In this document: piece after piece, positions 10,141 through 20,479 of the stretch
Layout: each line of letters opens with the position of its first letter
How positions within the stretch are numbered: the first letter of the stretch is position 1
Source: Ottelia alismoides
Taxonomy: Eukaryota; Streptophyta; Magnoliopsida; Alismatales; Hydrocharitaceae
Reading direction: 5' to 3'
NCBI GenBank assembly: GCA_037367405.1
Contig: JAZKJV010006930.1
Coordinates: forward strand, 124,001 to 188,000
Length of the DNA: 64,000 nt
The notes under the pieces: model-generated
Databases searched by the model: none
What the model was told of the DNA's origin: nothing
Seen by the model: the letters and a program-made list of their open reading frames with translations, nothing else
Program-made: the position numbers and the translations under genes

Positions 10141-12280
10141 GAGATACAATCAAAATAGAAACAACACAAATAAAAGGATTTCATGTAGTTTGTCGGTGTA
10201 ATGTACTGTAAATGAAGTAGAGAAGTGAAAGAAAATAATTTTCGCTAATATATGCACCTAAATAAGAAAAGCATAATTTATTGGGTATTGTTATATAAGT
10301 TAAAAACATACAATTTTGACAGATGTTATGGTATAACAAAAATGGTTTCCATCTATGTTAATAGTAATTTAAGAGAATAGTGTACACTTTAGATCAATAT
10401 AGTTTCAAAAATTTTATATACATACCAATTTGATGGACATTATGGTAGATCAAAACAGATGAAATTGACAAATATAAAGCAAAACGAACATACTTTAGTC
10501 GACAATGGGACTCGAACAAATGAAGAGTAACCTATGCATGAAAAGGACACAAACAATCGGATGTAAACATATATAAAGGATGAAGATGCTTCTTAAACTC
10601 GGAAAGAACTGGCTCTAGAGCCAACCCCTCCAATACATAACTTCGCAGATTTTCAAAAAAAAAAAATAAAAGCATAAGAAATCACCATTTTAACTAATAG
10701 ATAATCAGTCACTTTACATCAACGTTAACTAACCCTCCTTGTCACTCTCATTTTCAAGAAAAATGGAAGAAAAAAATACACTATTGTCGATGACCATAAA
10801 AACCACCATCGACTTAGAATTAATCAAATGGCATACCAAAAAATTGTACATTATTAAAAATGTGCAGTTATAATACATTATAATTGGCGAAAAACCACAT
10901 ACTTAGAAATGTTAGAGATTCAGGTGCAAATTTCTTTTACTATTATATTTGGCGATGTACACAACATAATCGAGATTGATATAATATAAAATTTAACAAT
11001 AGAGAAGGGAAGATACAATCAATATTATAACCACCAATCGGAGAGAAAAATACATCCATGAATTGTATATTGGCATATATGTATAAAAATAAATGGAAGA
11101 TATTGCGAAATTCATCTTTTTCCATTGCAAATGGCATATACAACCATTATAGTGTATAAAGATCAGAAAGATGCACGACATAATGATAGTAGTCTGATAG
11201 AATAGTGTAGCTTTTATGACAATATAATTTCAATATTTATGATAGTATTTTATCATGTAATACAAATTTAATTTTGAATGCATTAGTATACAATAGGTTC
11301 ATAACATACCTGGAGAATTCTTATTTTTCTTTCCCTTTTTTCAAAACAATCATGTACTTTATTTCAACTGGAACATTAAAAAATATTTTTTTTCTTTAAC
11401 CGCAATACTGTTAACTTTTTTAGATGCTCGACTGAAAAAACTATTGTACATTATTACTTGCAATAATATGTTTACATAATATATTTTGCAAAAAAACCGC
11501 GTCCTGTGAAGATAAGAAAGAGCAGATGTTAATGCATCTGGAAGCCAATGGGAAGAAATCTCACATTTTCCACTACATACATCAATGACCCTAACTTCCC
11601 TTCAATAATAACAATGAAACAATAATATTCAAATAATACTGTCAAATAGAAAAATTGGCAAATATAAAGATAGGTCATCAATGTCTGTACAATTTTAAAA
11701 TCATTTTAGATCAAACCAAGAACATGATACATATATTCGCCAAGAAAAACTAAAGTAATTTGCATTATGAGTTGTAACATTTCTAAGAATTAAGTTGCTT
11801 GTCCACTGTTTGAAGCTATTACGGTTGCCGATTCTGCAGCTTACAATGATAGTTTCTAAATAAACAAAAATCAATAAGAAACCTGTAAGGTTAGAAAGTT
11901 TTTCCAATTTATATCATCTCAAAAGAAGGTCGCATGATTCAAAATATGCTCACATAATCAACAATCCCACTTTAAGCATATACAGATGGCTAGAGAAACT
12001 GAGTGTTTGCATACCCAAAAAATGAACACAGAACATTGCAATGGGATCAATTAGAAGATAGAGAAATGCAATATAATGATACAGAGCAGAAGAACAATCC
12101 AAAGCATCATAGGATACTCCACTGTATAGTTTTAAAATTACTTAGAGTGCTCACATTCAGCAAGTACCCTTGAAATTCGGCTCACCAAAATGGAGAAATC
12201 GAAGGAGACGGTGCAGGGACTATTCTCCTACACGAAGAAAGTAAATTAGGTGATGTTGCGATCGATGTCTAATATGGAGC
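10141..12280. other. AT-rich Helitron body without recognised gene
   Basis: Over 2 kb of AT-rich sequence. The small open frames (for example 10943-11143 and 11701-11907, minus) show no family motifs. I see no helicase or replication-protein residues. Confidence 0.6.
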
Positions 12281-12372
12281 AAGCAAATAAGTCCTTCATT
12301 GACACATAAAAAATATGAATTTTATCAAGCAAATAAGTCCTTCATTGACACATAAAAAATAGGAATTTTATC
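12281..12372. repeat. 46-bp perfect-looking tandem duplication at foldback border
   Basis: AAGCAAATAAGTCCTTCATT begins at 12281 and again at 12327, and the copies differ by one visible base (ATATGAAT versus ATAGGAAT). The second copy runs straight into the TTTTATC start of the foldback element. Confidence 0.85.
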
Positions 12373-12680
12373 AGTTGTGCCCCTCTGAGATATTGCAATA
12401 TCAGTTATGCCTCTATCTTTTTGGTAATATCAGTTGTGCCCTCGAATTCTTGCCAATATTTCACTTGTGCCCCTCGGAGGGGCATAACTGGTAAAAGATT
12501 TTTATCAGTTATGCCCCTCCGAGGGGCATAACTGGTAAAAGATTTTTATCAGTTATGCCCCTCCGAGGGGCACAAGTGAAATATTGGCAAGAAGTTGAGG
12601 GCACAACTGATATTACCATAAAGATAGGGGCATAACTGATATTGCGATATCTCGGAGGGGCACAACTGGTAAAAACCCTA
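12366..12680. mobile_element. Small foldback element, arms built of ~29-30 bp units
   Basis: Left arm 12369-12480 consists of four successive units starting TATCAGTTGTGCCCC (12369), TATCAGTTATGCC (12399), TATCAGTTGTGCCC (12428) and TATTTCACTTGTGCCCC (12457). The right arm (about 12560-12680) is the inverted complement in the same order. The centre holds two further copies of GATTTTTATCAGTTATGCCC with short GAGGGG palindromes. Same family as 141-1100. Nested in the Helitron. Confidence 0.8.
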
Positions 12681-12779
12681 AAAAATAATCGATGTATAAA
12701 AATATAAAAAATGATAACATGTAACAATGACCTCAAACACCCTGTTAGCTTCTCACACAGGGTTCCTATGTAACGGCAA

Positions 12780-13290
12780 GGCAAATCACTTGAGAAAGCA
12801 ACGAAGGAACAAAGGTAAGAGTTCGAATGTTTCCCAAATGATCGCCAAAGAAAGAGATGGCTTCGCGAGGACGGGAAGCATCGTGCGGCTGTCATCGTCT
12901 CGGGACGACGTTGAGCAAGTTGCCGCCTGCTGCCCTTCGCCGCTGCTTTCGGCTGCCCTCTGAGAGGATCATAAAGGGCTCTTTGTCCCCTATGTCCTCT
13001 TCTGATGACGATGCCGGTGAGGCCTTCGCGTCCGATGACATTTGCATCGGTGGGAGAGAGGAAGGTGGGCACGGACTTGATAAGTGGACGTTACATGCGT
13101 GGCACGTGGAAAGAGATGGAGGTGAAGGTGTGTCTCGGGAGGGAAGACTGTGGGGTCCACATATAATGTCACGTGGCTGGAGAGACCGTGAAAGCATGAA
13201 GGCTTGTGGTTGTTTCTATGTTGCCTGATGTGGTTAAATGGAAAAAGCATGGAAGAGCATCCATCATGCCACGTGTCCTCTATTGGGTGA
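12780..13290. other. GC-rich 5' segment of the Helitron, possible captured sequence
   Basis: Composition changes sharply from the AT-rich body. Open frames exist on both strands (12857-13228 plus; 12892-13197 minus), but I recognise no family. Three CACGTG-type G-box words occur: GGCACGTGG near 13100, GTCACGTGG near 13170, GCCACGTGTCC near 13268. Read from the Helitron 5' end this could be a promoter-like or captured gene piece. Function unknown. Confidence 0.4.
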
Positions 13291-13319
13291 AAAATCAAAC
13301 TTTGAAGAAGGTATATAGA

Positions 13320-14299
13320 TAATATACGTATAAATACCTATATAATATGTATTTAATTTTTATTTTGTATTTTATTTTTTTATTTTATACATATATTTAT
13401 ATAATTTTAATTTATTTAATTACACCTTTAGGAATTTTTATGAGTTTATTTGTACACTTAAATAAATAGGTATATTTATTATATAGATATATGTATGGGA
13501 TATTCATCTATGTATTGCAATAAACTATTTATTTTATCTTCTTTTTGACGAATTTATTTTATTTTGATTATACACATGTGTTGTATATAATTTTTACAAG
13601 ATAATAAAAGTATAAAAACATGAAAAATGTAAAGAATAAATAAAATCAATATTTTATTCAGGTATAATACACAATAAGGGTCCAAAACATAACTTTTGCA
13701 TCTTAATTCTAAATTAAATGAAATCACCTTCATTAAATAGCTTATTAAAAGTTATATACAATTAAAGTGATTTTGGTGCATTTCGAATTCATATGAAGAA
13801 GGTACATGCCTGTGAAGTTTGGATTTTATTTTTTGTGTAGAAGTCACAATATGCATTATTTTTATATGAAATAAATTTTGAATTTTCTATATATTTTTAT
13901 CTACAACATTCATGTACAAACTTTACTGATTTGATGTATAAATAATAAAGAATAAAATAGGTCCCAAAAATAAATTATTGACATATATAATTAGGGTTTT
14001 AGCATGTATATTATGTACAATTTGGTCGTCCTGTCTCCCCCTACTTTAGTTCTTGTCGATTAAGTCATCATAATGACTAAGTCTCGAGGGTTAGGATCAT
14101 TCAGTGTCTTTGACACTTCATTCTTTTTCTTTTCTTTGTACTTTTTTGGTAATAAATACATTATTTATACAATAATTTGTGTAGTATTTTGTACAATTTA
14201 CAAAGTTTTAATTTGACAAACTAATGATGCATACATGTATTTATCTAGGGTCTAAAGGTCAAAATACAAGAATAAAGGTGATGAAATGGAGATTCATCA
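13320..14299 (-). repeat. Ath-1 3' LTR, upstream (U3) segment
   Basis: Starts on the minus strand at 14299 with TGATGAATCTCCATTTCATC, preceded by a polypurine tract. Order and words match the Ath-4 LTR at 42060-43088 and the Ath-2 LTR at 27817-28800 (complement). Shared blocks include CCCCTACTTTAGTTCTTGTC near 14039 and GGGTCCAAAACATAACTTT near 13679. Confidence 0.8.
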
Positions 14300-14317
14300 C
14301 CCCCTATATTTTCCTTT
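14300..14317 (-). promoter_or_regulatory. 3' polypurine tract of Ath-1
   Basis: Minus strand AAAGGAAAATATAGGGGG lies directly before the LTR start TGATGAATC. It would prime plus-strand DNA synthesis. The Ath-2 equivalent is at 27796-27816. Confidence 0.75.
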
Positions 14318-15234
14318 GCGAGTCCTTAGCAAACACTTATACCTATAAGTGAAAAAAGAAAAAAGAGAAAATAAAAAATAACTTGGATTGAATTTAACTT
14401 TTAAACTTGTCTTCATAATATCAGTGTTTGGAGCTCAGTTGGACATTTGGAATTTAGGTGTGATCGGAACCATTTTGGGAACCGAACTTGAATCACAACA
14501 ACCTCTAAGACCCATAAAACTCTACCCAAATATCCTCAAAAGTTAGTTCAAAGCAAGTCGACGTCATACACAATCCCTTACAACTATGAATTTATCTTGT
14601 ACAGTGTCAGTGATATGTAGCTCCTCTGGGCTAAAGCGATAAAGTTAGTCTTCTCCAACATAGTGACCCTAATTCCCTAATCCAACAAGACTTTCCTCAA
14701 GAAGCAGGGTATTACCTTCTAAGTTCAAGTGCAACCTGCTCCAGAAGAGGAGGGGAAGAGAATGTATTGTAGCTAGTGTAGATACCTATCCTAGGATGCT
14801 TGACTAGTGTAGCCAAGTCATCTGACTGTAGGTTCACATGTATTTTACTTTGAAGCTCAAGCTTGCTTGTTGACTACATACATACTCTAACGTAAATTGA
14901 TTGTTTCTTGACTTTTATCGTCTATTTTTTTTGGAGTTTTTGATTTTGCATTTTTTGTTTTTTAATACGATGTACAACAACATTTACATATGGACATGTT
15001 CCTCTTGAGTCAGTAGGCTATCTCTCTTTTGAAGCTTTATTGCAACCCACAACATTCCTTTATTAGACCTCATGGCTACTGGATCGAGTTGGGGTGCAAT
15101 GACCACAGATATGTGACTTCCAATGTTTCCATTGGCTTATGTATCATGCCGACAAATCCAGCTCTCTACCACTTCAACTAACTTGAGAAAGGTGTAAAGT
15201 GTGATGGACATGCGAGCCAACAGCGAGGCATTAT
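14318..15234 (-). other. Ath-1 3' region between pol and LTR
   Basis: Diverged relative of 31650-32330 (Ath-3, same strand) and of the complement of 26830-27680 (Ath-2). A trace of the shared open frame remains: around 14690-14760 the minus strand encodes RLHLNLEGNT, comparable to RLWTQHDLTLEGN in Ath-3. Frames are otherwise broken. The stem-loop array expected further upstream is missing. Confidence 0.55.
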
Positions 15235-15468
15235 GCAATAAATGTTATTCCGAATTTCATTCGCTGATCTGAAATGAAAATAATTAATTTGCATAATGAG
15301 TCCCTTAGTACAATTAAGATTATGTACCATGGCCATCTTAATGATCATACATCTGTTGATTTAATTATTAAATTTTAGAGGCTGGTGCTTGGATGCATAT
15401 CTAAAGAGTTAGATTGAGGACCCATATAGCACCGCCAATGATTATTAAGAGTGGATCTCCAGCCTTAG
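15235..15468 (+). mobile_element. Fragment of a copia-type LTR
   Basis: Closely resembles 20490-20745: both share ATTATGTACC or GTTATGTACC followed by ATGGCCATCTTAATGATCAT. Both also share GAGGCTGGTG(C/T)TTGGATG, GAGTTAGAT and AATGATTATTAAGAG. It cuts the integrase of Ath-1. Only the first approximately 235 bp of the longer copy is present. Confidence 0.65.
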
Positions 15469-17078
15469 AAGGATCTGAAATCTGGATGTACATTATAGGC
15501 ATTGTGTCTTCCATTCCAATGGTAGCACCTAGTCTCCGACAGTTAGTGCAATACTTAACGTAGTCTTCTGCATCTTTGAATAGAGTTGGCCACCAAAGGC
15601 TGCATTGTAGCACTTTTGCTGCTGTTCTTCTGCCAGAGTGATGTCCTCTTGATTCTCGAGAATGGCAATGCTTGAGGACACTGTAGACTTCTTCCTGAGG
15701 AATGCATCTTCTCCAGATGCAGTCAACCCCCTCTCGAAAGAGATATGGATCCTCCCACTAGTAGAAATGGATGCATGACAAGAGATTGTCTCTTTTAAGC
15801 TTTGGCCAATCTTGTGGAGTTCTCTTAGATACAAGATAGTTCACAATATCGACGAACTAGGGGAGCGTAGTGCTCGACAGGATGGCTTCATCTGGAAAAG
15901 TCTCAGTGATCGACAATAGGCTCTGCGCAGGAGTGTCCGAGTCTAGCAGTCTTAAGTGATCGGCCATCACATTTTTGACCCCAGGTTTATCACAAATTTC
16001 AAGGTCAAATTCCTAGAGCAGAAGGATCCATCTGATCAATCATGATTTGGCATCCTTCTTGGCTTGTAGGTATTTGATGGTCGAGCGATCTGTATACACT
16101 ATGACTTTGGATCCAAGCAAATGGGATCTGAATTTTTCCAGGGCAAATACTATTTGCTAGCAACTCTTTTTCAATGATAGTGTAGTTTCTTTGTGCTTCA
16201 TCTGACCTAATGAAGTTTTAGTGAAAGTGTAGTTTCGGTGATAGTGTAGTTCTGCCGGCATAATGAATTGCAAATGGAATATGATCTCTCCTCTGTCCTA
16301 AAACTGCCCCAATGGCATAATTAGAAGCATCTATCATGATCTCAAATGGTAGCAACCAATATGGCGATTGAAGGACATGGGCCTGAGCGATTATTTCCTT
16401 CAATTGTGTAAAGGCCTGGAGGACTCTATCATTGACAATAAAATCAGCCTCCTTACCCAAGAGCTTGGTCAGGGGTTGGGTTATTTTCTGGAATTCTTTG
16501 ATGAATCGTCGGTAGAAACTGATGTGCCCTAAGAAGGACCTGACCTGTTTCAAGTTTGTAGGTGGCTCTAGTTTCAAAATCACTTCCACCTTCGTAGGGT
16601 CGATCTCCATGCCATGTACAATACCCTCGGTCACCATAAAATGGCTCTTCTCCTACGAGAGCACAATGTTCACCTCACAACATCTTTTTAGAACTAGATC
16701 TATATAAGATAAACACTTATCAAAGCTGTCTCCGTAGACCGAGAAATCGTCCATGAATACCTCAAGAAAACTTCCAACCATATCTACAAATGCTGCTAAC
16801 ATACATCGCTGGAACGTCGCTGGAGCGTTGCATAACCGTAACGGCATTCTGTGGAAGGCATACATCCCAAATGGATAGGTGAAGGTTGTCTTCGCTTGAT
16901 CTTCAAGAACAATGGCGATTTGATTGTAACCATAGTATCCATCTAAGAAACAAAAATATTCCTTCGCGATTAGTCTTTCAACTATCTGATTGATGAAGGG
17001 AAGTGGGAAATGATCTTTCTTGGTTGTTAAATTCAAATGCCGATAATCTACGCATGCACACTATGATGTTGGTACTCT
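15469..17078 (-). pseudogene. Ath-1 pol: RT, RNase H and integrase zinc domain
   Basis: Minus-strand Ty3/gypsy polyprotein. RT: HFPLPFINQIVERL, DGYYGYNQIAI, RMPLRLCNAPATFQRC and catalytic FMDDFSVYG (about 16738-16765), with both Asp kept. Thumb: PPTNLKQVRSFLGHISFYRR (16218-16637). RNase H: IMIDASNYAIGAVLGQRR with the first Asp, then a broken stretch 15840-16217. Integrase zinc finger: paired His in RESRGHHSGR and CTNCRR, plus LWWPTLFKDAEDYVKYC. The frame is lost at 15469 where the copia piece begins. The first RT residues (RVPTS) end exactly at the junction with Ath-2 at 17078. Confidence 0.85.
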
Positions 17079-17972
17079 ACATAATAAATTCATATTAAAT
17101 AAAATACAAAATATAAAAATATAATAAAAGTATATATAAGAACCTATATTATACTCTATAATGTATAACCTTAATTTTTAAAATAAAAAGATTTTCCATT
17201 TTTTAATAAATCATAAAACTATTAAAAAATATAACAAACTTCCAATCATAAAAAATACAAAAACACTTTTAAAAATTCTATAAAATTACCCTTAGTAGTT
17301 TTTACTATATTTTCACATAATAAACTAAAAAAACAAAATGAAAATTGAACATTAAAACCAATAAAAAATTAAAATATATAAAAAATCTGTAAAAATCATA
17401 AATAATTCAATAAAAATCCTAAAAATATGTATAATATATCATTTTGAAGGTTTTCACCTACTTCTAATAAAAAATAAAGATATTTTTGTTCTATTTTCTA
17501 TTTTAAAAATAAAAAAATAAAAAGATGTTTTCAATAAAAAATATTTTCAACATTAAAAACAAAATAAAAATTATAAAACATTTTCAAAATTAATAAAAAT
17601 AACAAAACACTTAAAACATATAAAAGCTACAAAACTAAAAAAAATATAAAATTACAAAATCTATACCCATATTCTTTCATAGATATATTAAAATAATAAA
17701 AATAATATAAAATTCAAAAAAATCAAAGAAAAATCTAGAAAATTACCTAAAAAGAAATAAAAATAAGGAAACCAATAAAGCTTCAATTTTCTATAAATTT
17801 ACCCAAGTTTCTAAATAGTTTGCCTTCCTGAGTTCGAGACTCCCATACTTGACACTATACACATCTAGTTTAGGAGTATAAATAAAAAATAATACTTTCT
17901 TATTTAATTCACCCAACCGACACAACGGCGACAATTCTCCTTTTAGAACTATCATGTTGGGCAGTTTTTTAG
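17079..17972 (+). repeat. Ath-2 5' LTR, 3' end only
   Basis: Starts abruptly inside the LTR with ACATAATAAATTCATATT, which is found at 30653 in the 3' LTR. It continues collinearly, with GTTTGCCTTCCTGAGTTCGA matching GTTTGCCTCCTTGAGTTCGA near 31390. The upstream 2.7 kb of the LTR is missing. Confidence 0.8.
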
Positions 17973-17973
17973 A

Positions 17974-17991
17974 TGGTGTCGTTGCTGGGAA
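17974..17991 (+). promoter_or_regulatory. Primer-binding site of Ath-2
   Basis: TGGTGTCGTTGCTGGGAA resembles the complement of the tRNA-Asp 3' end used by Athila elements (TGGCGCCGTTGCCGGGGA), with a few substitutions. It sits directly after the LTR end. Confidence 0.65.
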
Positions 17992-19053
17992 GGCAACACT
18001 AGAGTAGAACATAGAGACATTAGGTTAGGGTTTTCTCCTCCTTTTCATCATCAAACTTTTGTTGAATTTTTTTACTCCACGGCCTTTGATTTCTGATTTG
18101 TGCAGCACATGTTCCGAGCTGCACAGTTGAGAACAAGAAAGCCGACTCGATCTTTTATTTTTTTTGTATTAACCTTTGTAAAAATTTTTTTAAGGGCATA
18201 GCCTATTTTTCTATTTTGCAGAAGGGGTCCCGTAAGGGCATATCCCAACTTGTACCTCTTCTCGAGGTATGTTTCACTGAATGTCATGCACTTGGGGAGC
18301 AGAGCACCGAATATGGCTTTTTCGCACCGTGATTTTTTGATGTTTTCCGCGGCCTTTTCGAGGCTAGGTGCTTGTCTAGGTTTTTTGATTTTTCTTTGTC
18401 TACGCTTCCGTAGGTAGAATTAAGATGTGCGACCTAGTTGTATGATTGTCACCCAGGTCAAAAAAAAGGAAAAAATCGTTAGACATTTTTTTGAAAAGAT
18501 TCAAAAAAAGTGATATCCCAAAAAAAATAAAACAGGGGCTGTTAATTTTATCTGACCCTAAAATAAACGTAACAGACTCCACATCTTTTGGGAGAGCATC
18601 CCTAGTGAATGTCTAGTAGGTACTTTCCAGATTTGTGAGTGAGGGACGACCCATGTTGTTAGAACATGAGCTTGGATTTTTCAAAAAACTATTGATATGG
18701 CAATTGATGTGTAAGGCTCCGTCCCAAGTAAAACAGGTTGCCGGAAATGGTCCATTACTTATTCCCATATTGGCTGAAAGTAGGTGATTAGCTATTCGGA
18801 CTTGGGAAAGTTCTCCAGGAAGTTCATGCACCTATCAACTCACGTAATCTGTGAAATGACTTTCTTTGCCAACAAATCCTAAAACTGAAAAGATTAACGA
18901 CCGAACTTTCATGGTCATCACCTGGTTGAGTTGGTGAATTCAGGTTTGCTTTGTGTATTGATTGCGTGGTGTAAGTCTGATCTTTGAAATATTTTGCAGT
19001 CACTCATCATCCGTATCTTGTCTAGAGTTGGCTTTTCTTTTTCTTGAGTCGCG
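17992..19053 (+). other. Ath-2 untranslated leader
   Basis: About 1.06 kb between the primer site and gag. No gene is seen. Just before gag, ATTAACGACCGAACTTTCATG matches the Ath-6 leader near 56200, so the leader end is conserved in the family. Confidence 0.65.
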
Positions 19054-20475
19054 ATGATGGGTAGGCGATCTCTTAGGCTGACTCTCACGGCAACACTTCT
19101 AGGCACACCTACCCATTCATCTAGGACGGTTCAAAACGTCTTGTGTTTCAAACCTAAGTTGAGTCCTCTATCATTCTTCGAGTGTGGCTCTAACCTTAGA
19201 GAATTTTCCTCCTTCATTTCTCATGTTCCTTTTCTGTCTCCTTTTATACCTCTTTCTTCTTATTCATCAAGTCAGCCTTCAGTTACACTAGTGACAGCTG
19301 AGCAGATGTATGAGACCCATGAACTGTGAACAGACCAGATGAGAGATCCACGTCCACGAGTTGCTGAGACGAGTGTGCAGACTGAGCAACCTACATCTTC
19401 TTTAGGATATGAGTCAATATCTACATTGAGAATACCGACTTTTCTGATTGATTCGGACTTCATGTTATTGCTGCTAAAGTTCCATGGAAAACCGCATGAG
19501 GAGTCGTATGAGGACCTCTTTGAGTTTGAGGGAATTTGCGGTAGTCGATTCTACTCGGACATTACACCTGAGGATGCAATGATAAAGACCTTTCCCTTAA
19601 CATTCAAGGACAGAGCCACAAGATGGTTCCGACATTTGGGAGAGGAAAGAGCTAATTGGGGTATGCTTCGAGATGTCTTTCTTAGGAGATTTTACCCCAT
19701 TAGCCGAGCAAACTTTATGTGGTCATTTATTAGAGAATTTTCACATGATTCCCATGAGCCAATTCAAGATATGTGGCTCAGATTCCAGGTCCTTTTAAGG
19801 AGATTCCCAGATCACGAGATCTCCAAAGTAGAGCTTGTTCAGATCTTTTATCTGGGGATGACCACAGAGCAACATGCATTGGTAGATGTCTCTTGTGGCA
19901 GTTCACATAGTAGTCTTGGCGAGGATTCGCTTTGGACTCTCTTTGGAGAGATCTCTGATGTCAAGATGACCCTTGAGGGAGATTCCAGACCCTTCAGATG
20001 TGATCCACCTCCTGTTGATTCAAGGATCACGCAATAGACAATCGATGTGGATATTGAGGTAGCATCGAGAATGGACATTGAGATAATTGCAGAGAATTCT
20101 TGTCCTCAGAGACTGATACATATTCCATTGCGTTTTCAACTGGAATATGAATAAGTTCCATGCTTCCCAATTTAGGAGCCTTGGATACTTATTCCTCAGG
20201 TATTCCACGATACCGAGCGAGAGCCCATGCAACTTCAACCGTAATATCAACTGATTTAATTTCCATATCACGACGAGTGCTATGAGCAACCACCTTAGGA
20301 GCATTTCACCTCAGACTCATTTGCTTATGCTAAGCATCTTCAACAACCCAAGATGGATGTGGGACATTACTTCGAGAGTCTTGATGTAGACGGTCCTACA
20401 TTCGATCATTTCATCCATTTTATTCATGAGCAGACCACATACCGTAGGGACAAGATGTCGGACATGTGAGCCCTG
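19054..20475 (+). pseudogene. Ath-2 gag, one in-frame stop in the main domain
   Basis: Capsid/RNA-binding protein of the element. It starts MMGRRSLRLTLTA, matching the Ath-6 start MMGRSSLKLPL, so the ATG at 19054 is supported by conservation. The frame runs to 20037, interrupted only by a TGA at 19327-19329. The capsid core contains FHGKPHEESYEDLFEFEGIC, then a FPLTFKDRATRWFRHL block, LRRFYP and a LGMTTEQHALVDVSCGS end. These are the usual blocks of Athila-type Gag (FPFSLxxxAxxWL; FYxGLxxxxxxxxDAASGG). After 20037 the frame shifts but a Gln/Tyr/Pro-rich tail can be followed to about 20470. It is the least damaged gag of the window, in an element that has lost its polymerase. Confidence 0.85.
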
Positions 20476-20479
20476 GGCG

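Larger units (their letters stand above)
8881..13319 (-). mobile_element. Non-autonomous Helitron inserted in the Ath-1 LTR
   Basis: Read on the minus strand it begins TCTATATACCTTCTTC (5' end at 13319) and ends CAACATTCTAG (3' end at 8881). A short GC-rich hairpin-like word (GCCGCGAAGCACGGGC) lies about 10 bases before the final CTAG. The bases outside are A at 8880 and T at 13320, the expected Helitron A^T target with no duplication. The flanking LTR halves join sensibly when it is removed. No Rep/helicase frame is visible, so it is non-autonomous. Content is an AT-rich body with a duplication, a foldback element, and a GC-rich end at 12780-13290. Confidence 0.8.
7430..17078 (-). mobile_element. 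Ath-1: Athila-like Ty3/gypsy element, 3' half
   Basis: Minus-strand element. From high to low coordinates: RT from 17078, RNase H, integrase N-terminus to 15469, a copia fragment, the 3' region, polypurine tract at 14300-14317, and the 3' LTR from 14299 down to 7430. The LTR is interrupted by the Helitron at 8881-13319 and truncated at its U5 end beside the LINE. The 5' LTR, gag, protease and the start of RT are missing; at 17078 RT passes directly into the LTR of Ath-2. Lineage call rests on FMDDFSVYG and the HFPLPFINQ block, typical of the Athila group. Confidence 0.75.

Noticed and set aside
12857..13228. 123-codon plus-strand frame and overlapping minus frames as a gene in the Helitron
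   Set aside because: No recognised family, open on both strands because the block is GC-rich; kept only as possible captured sequence.
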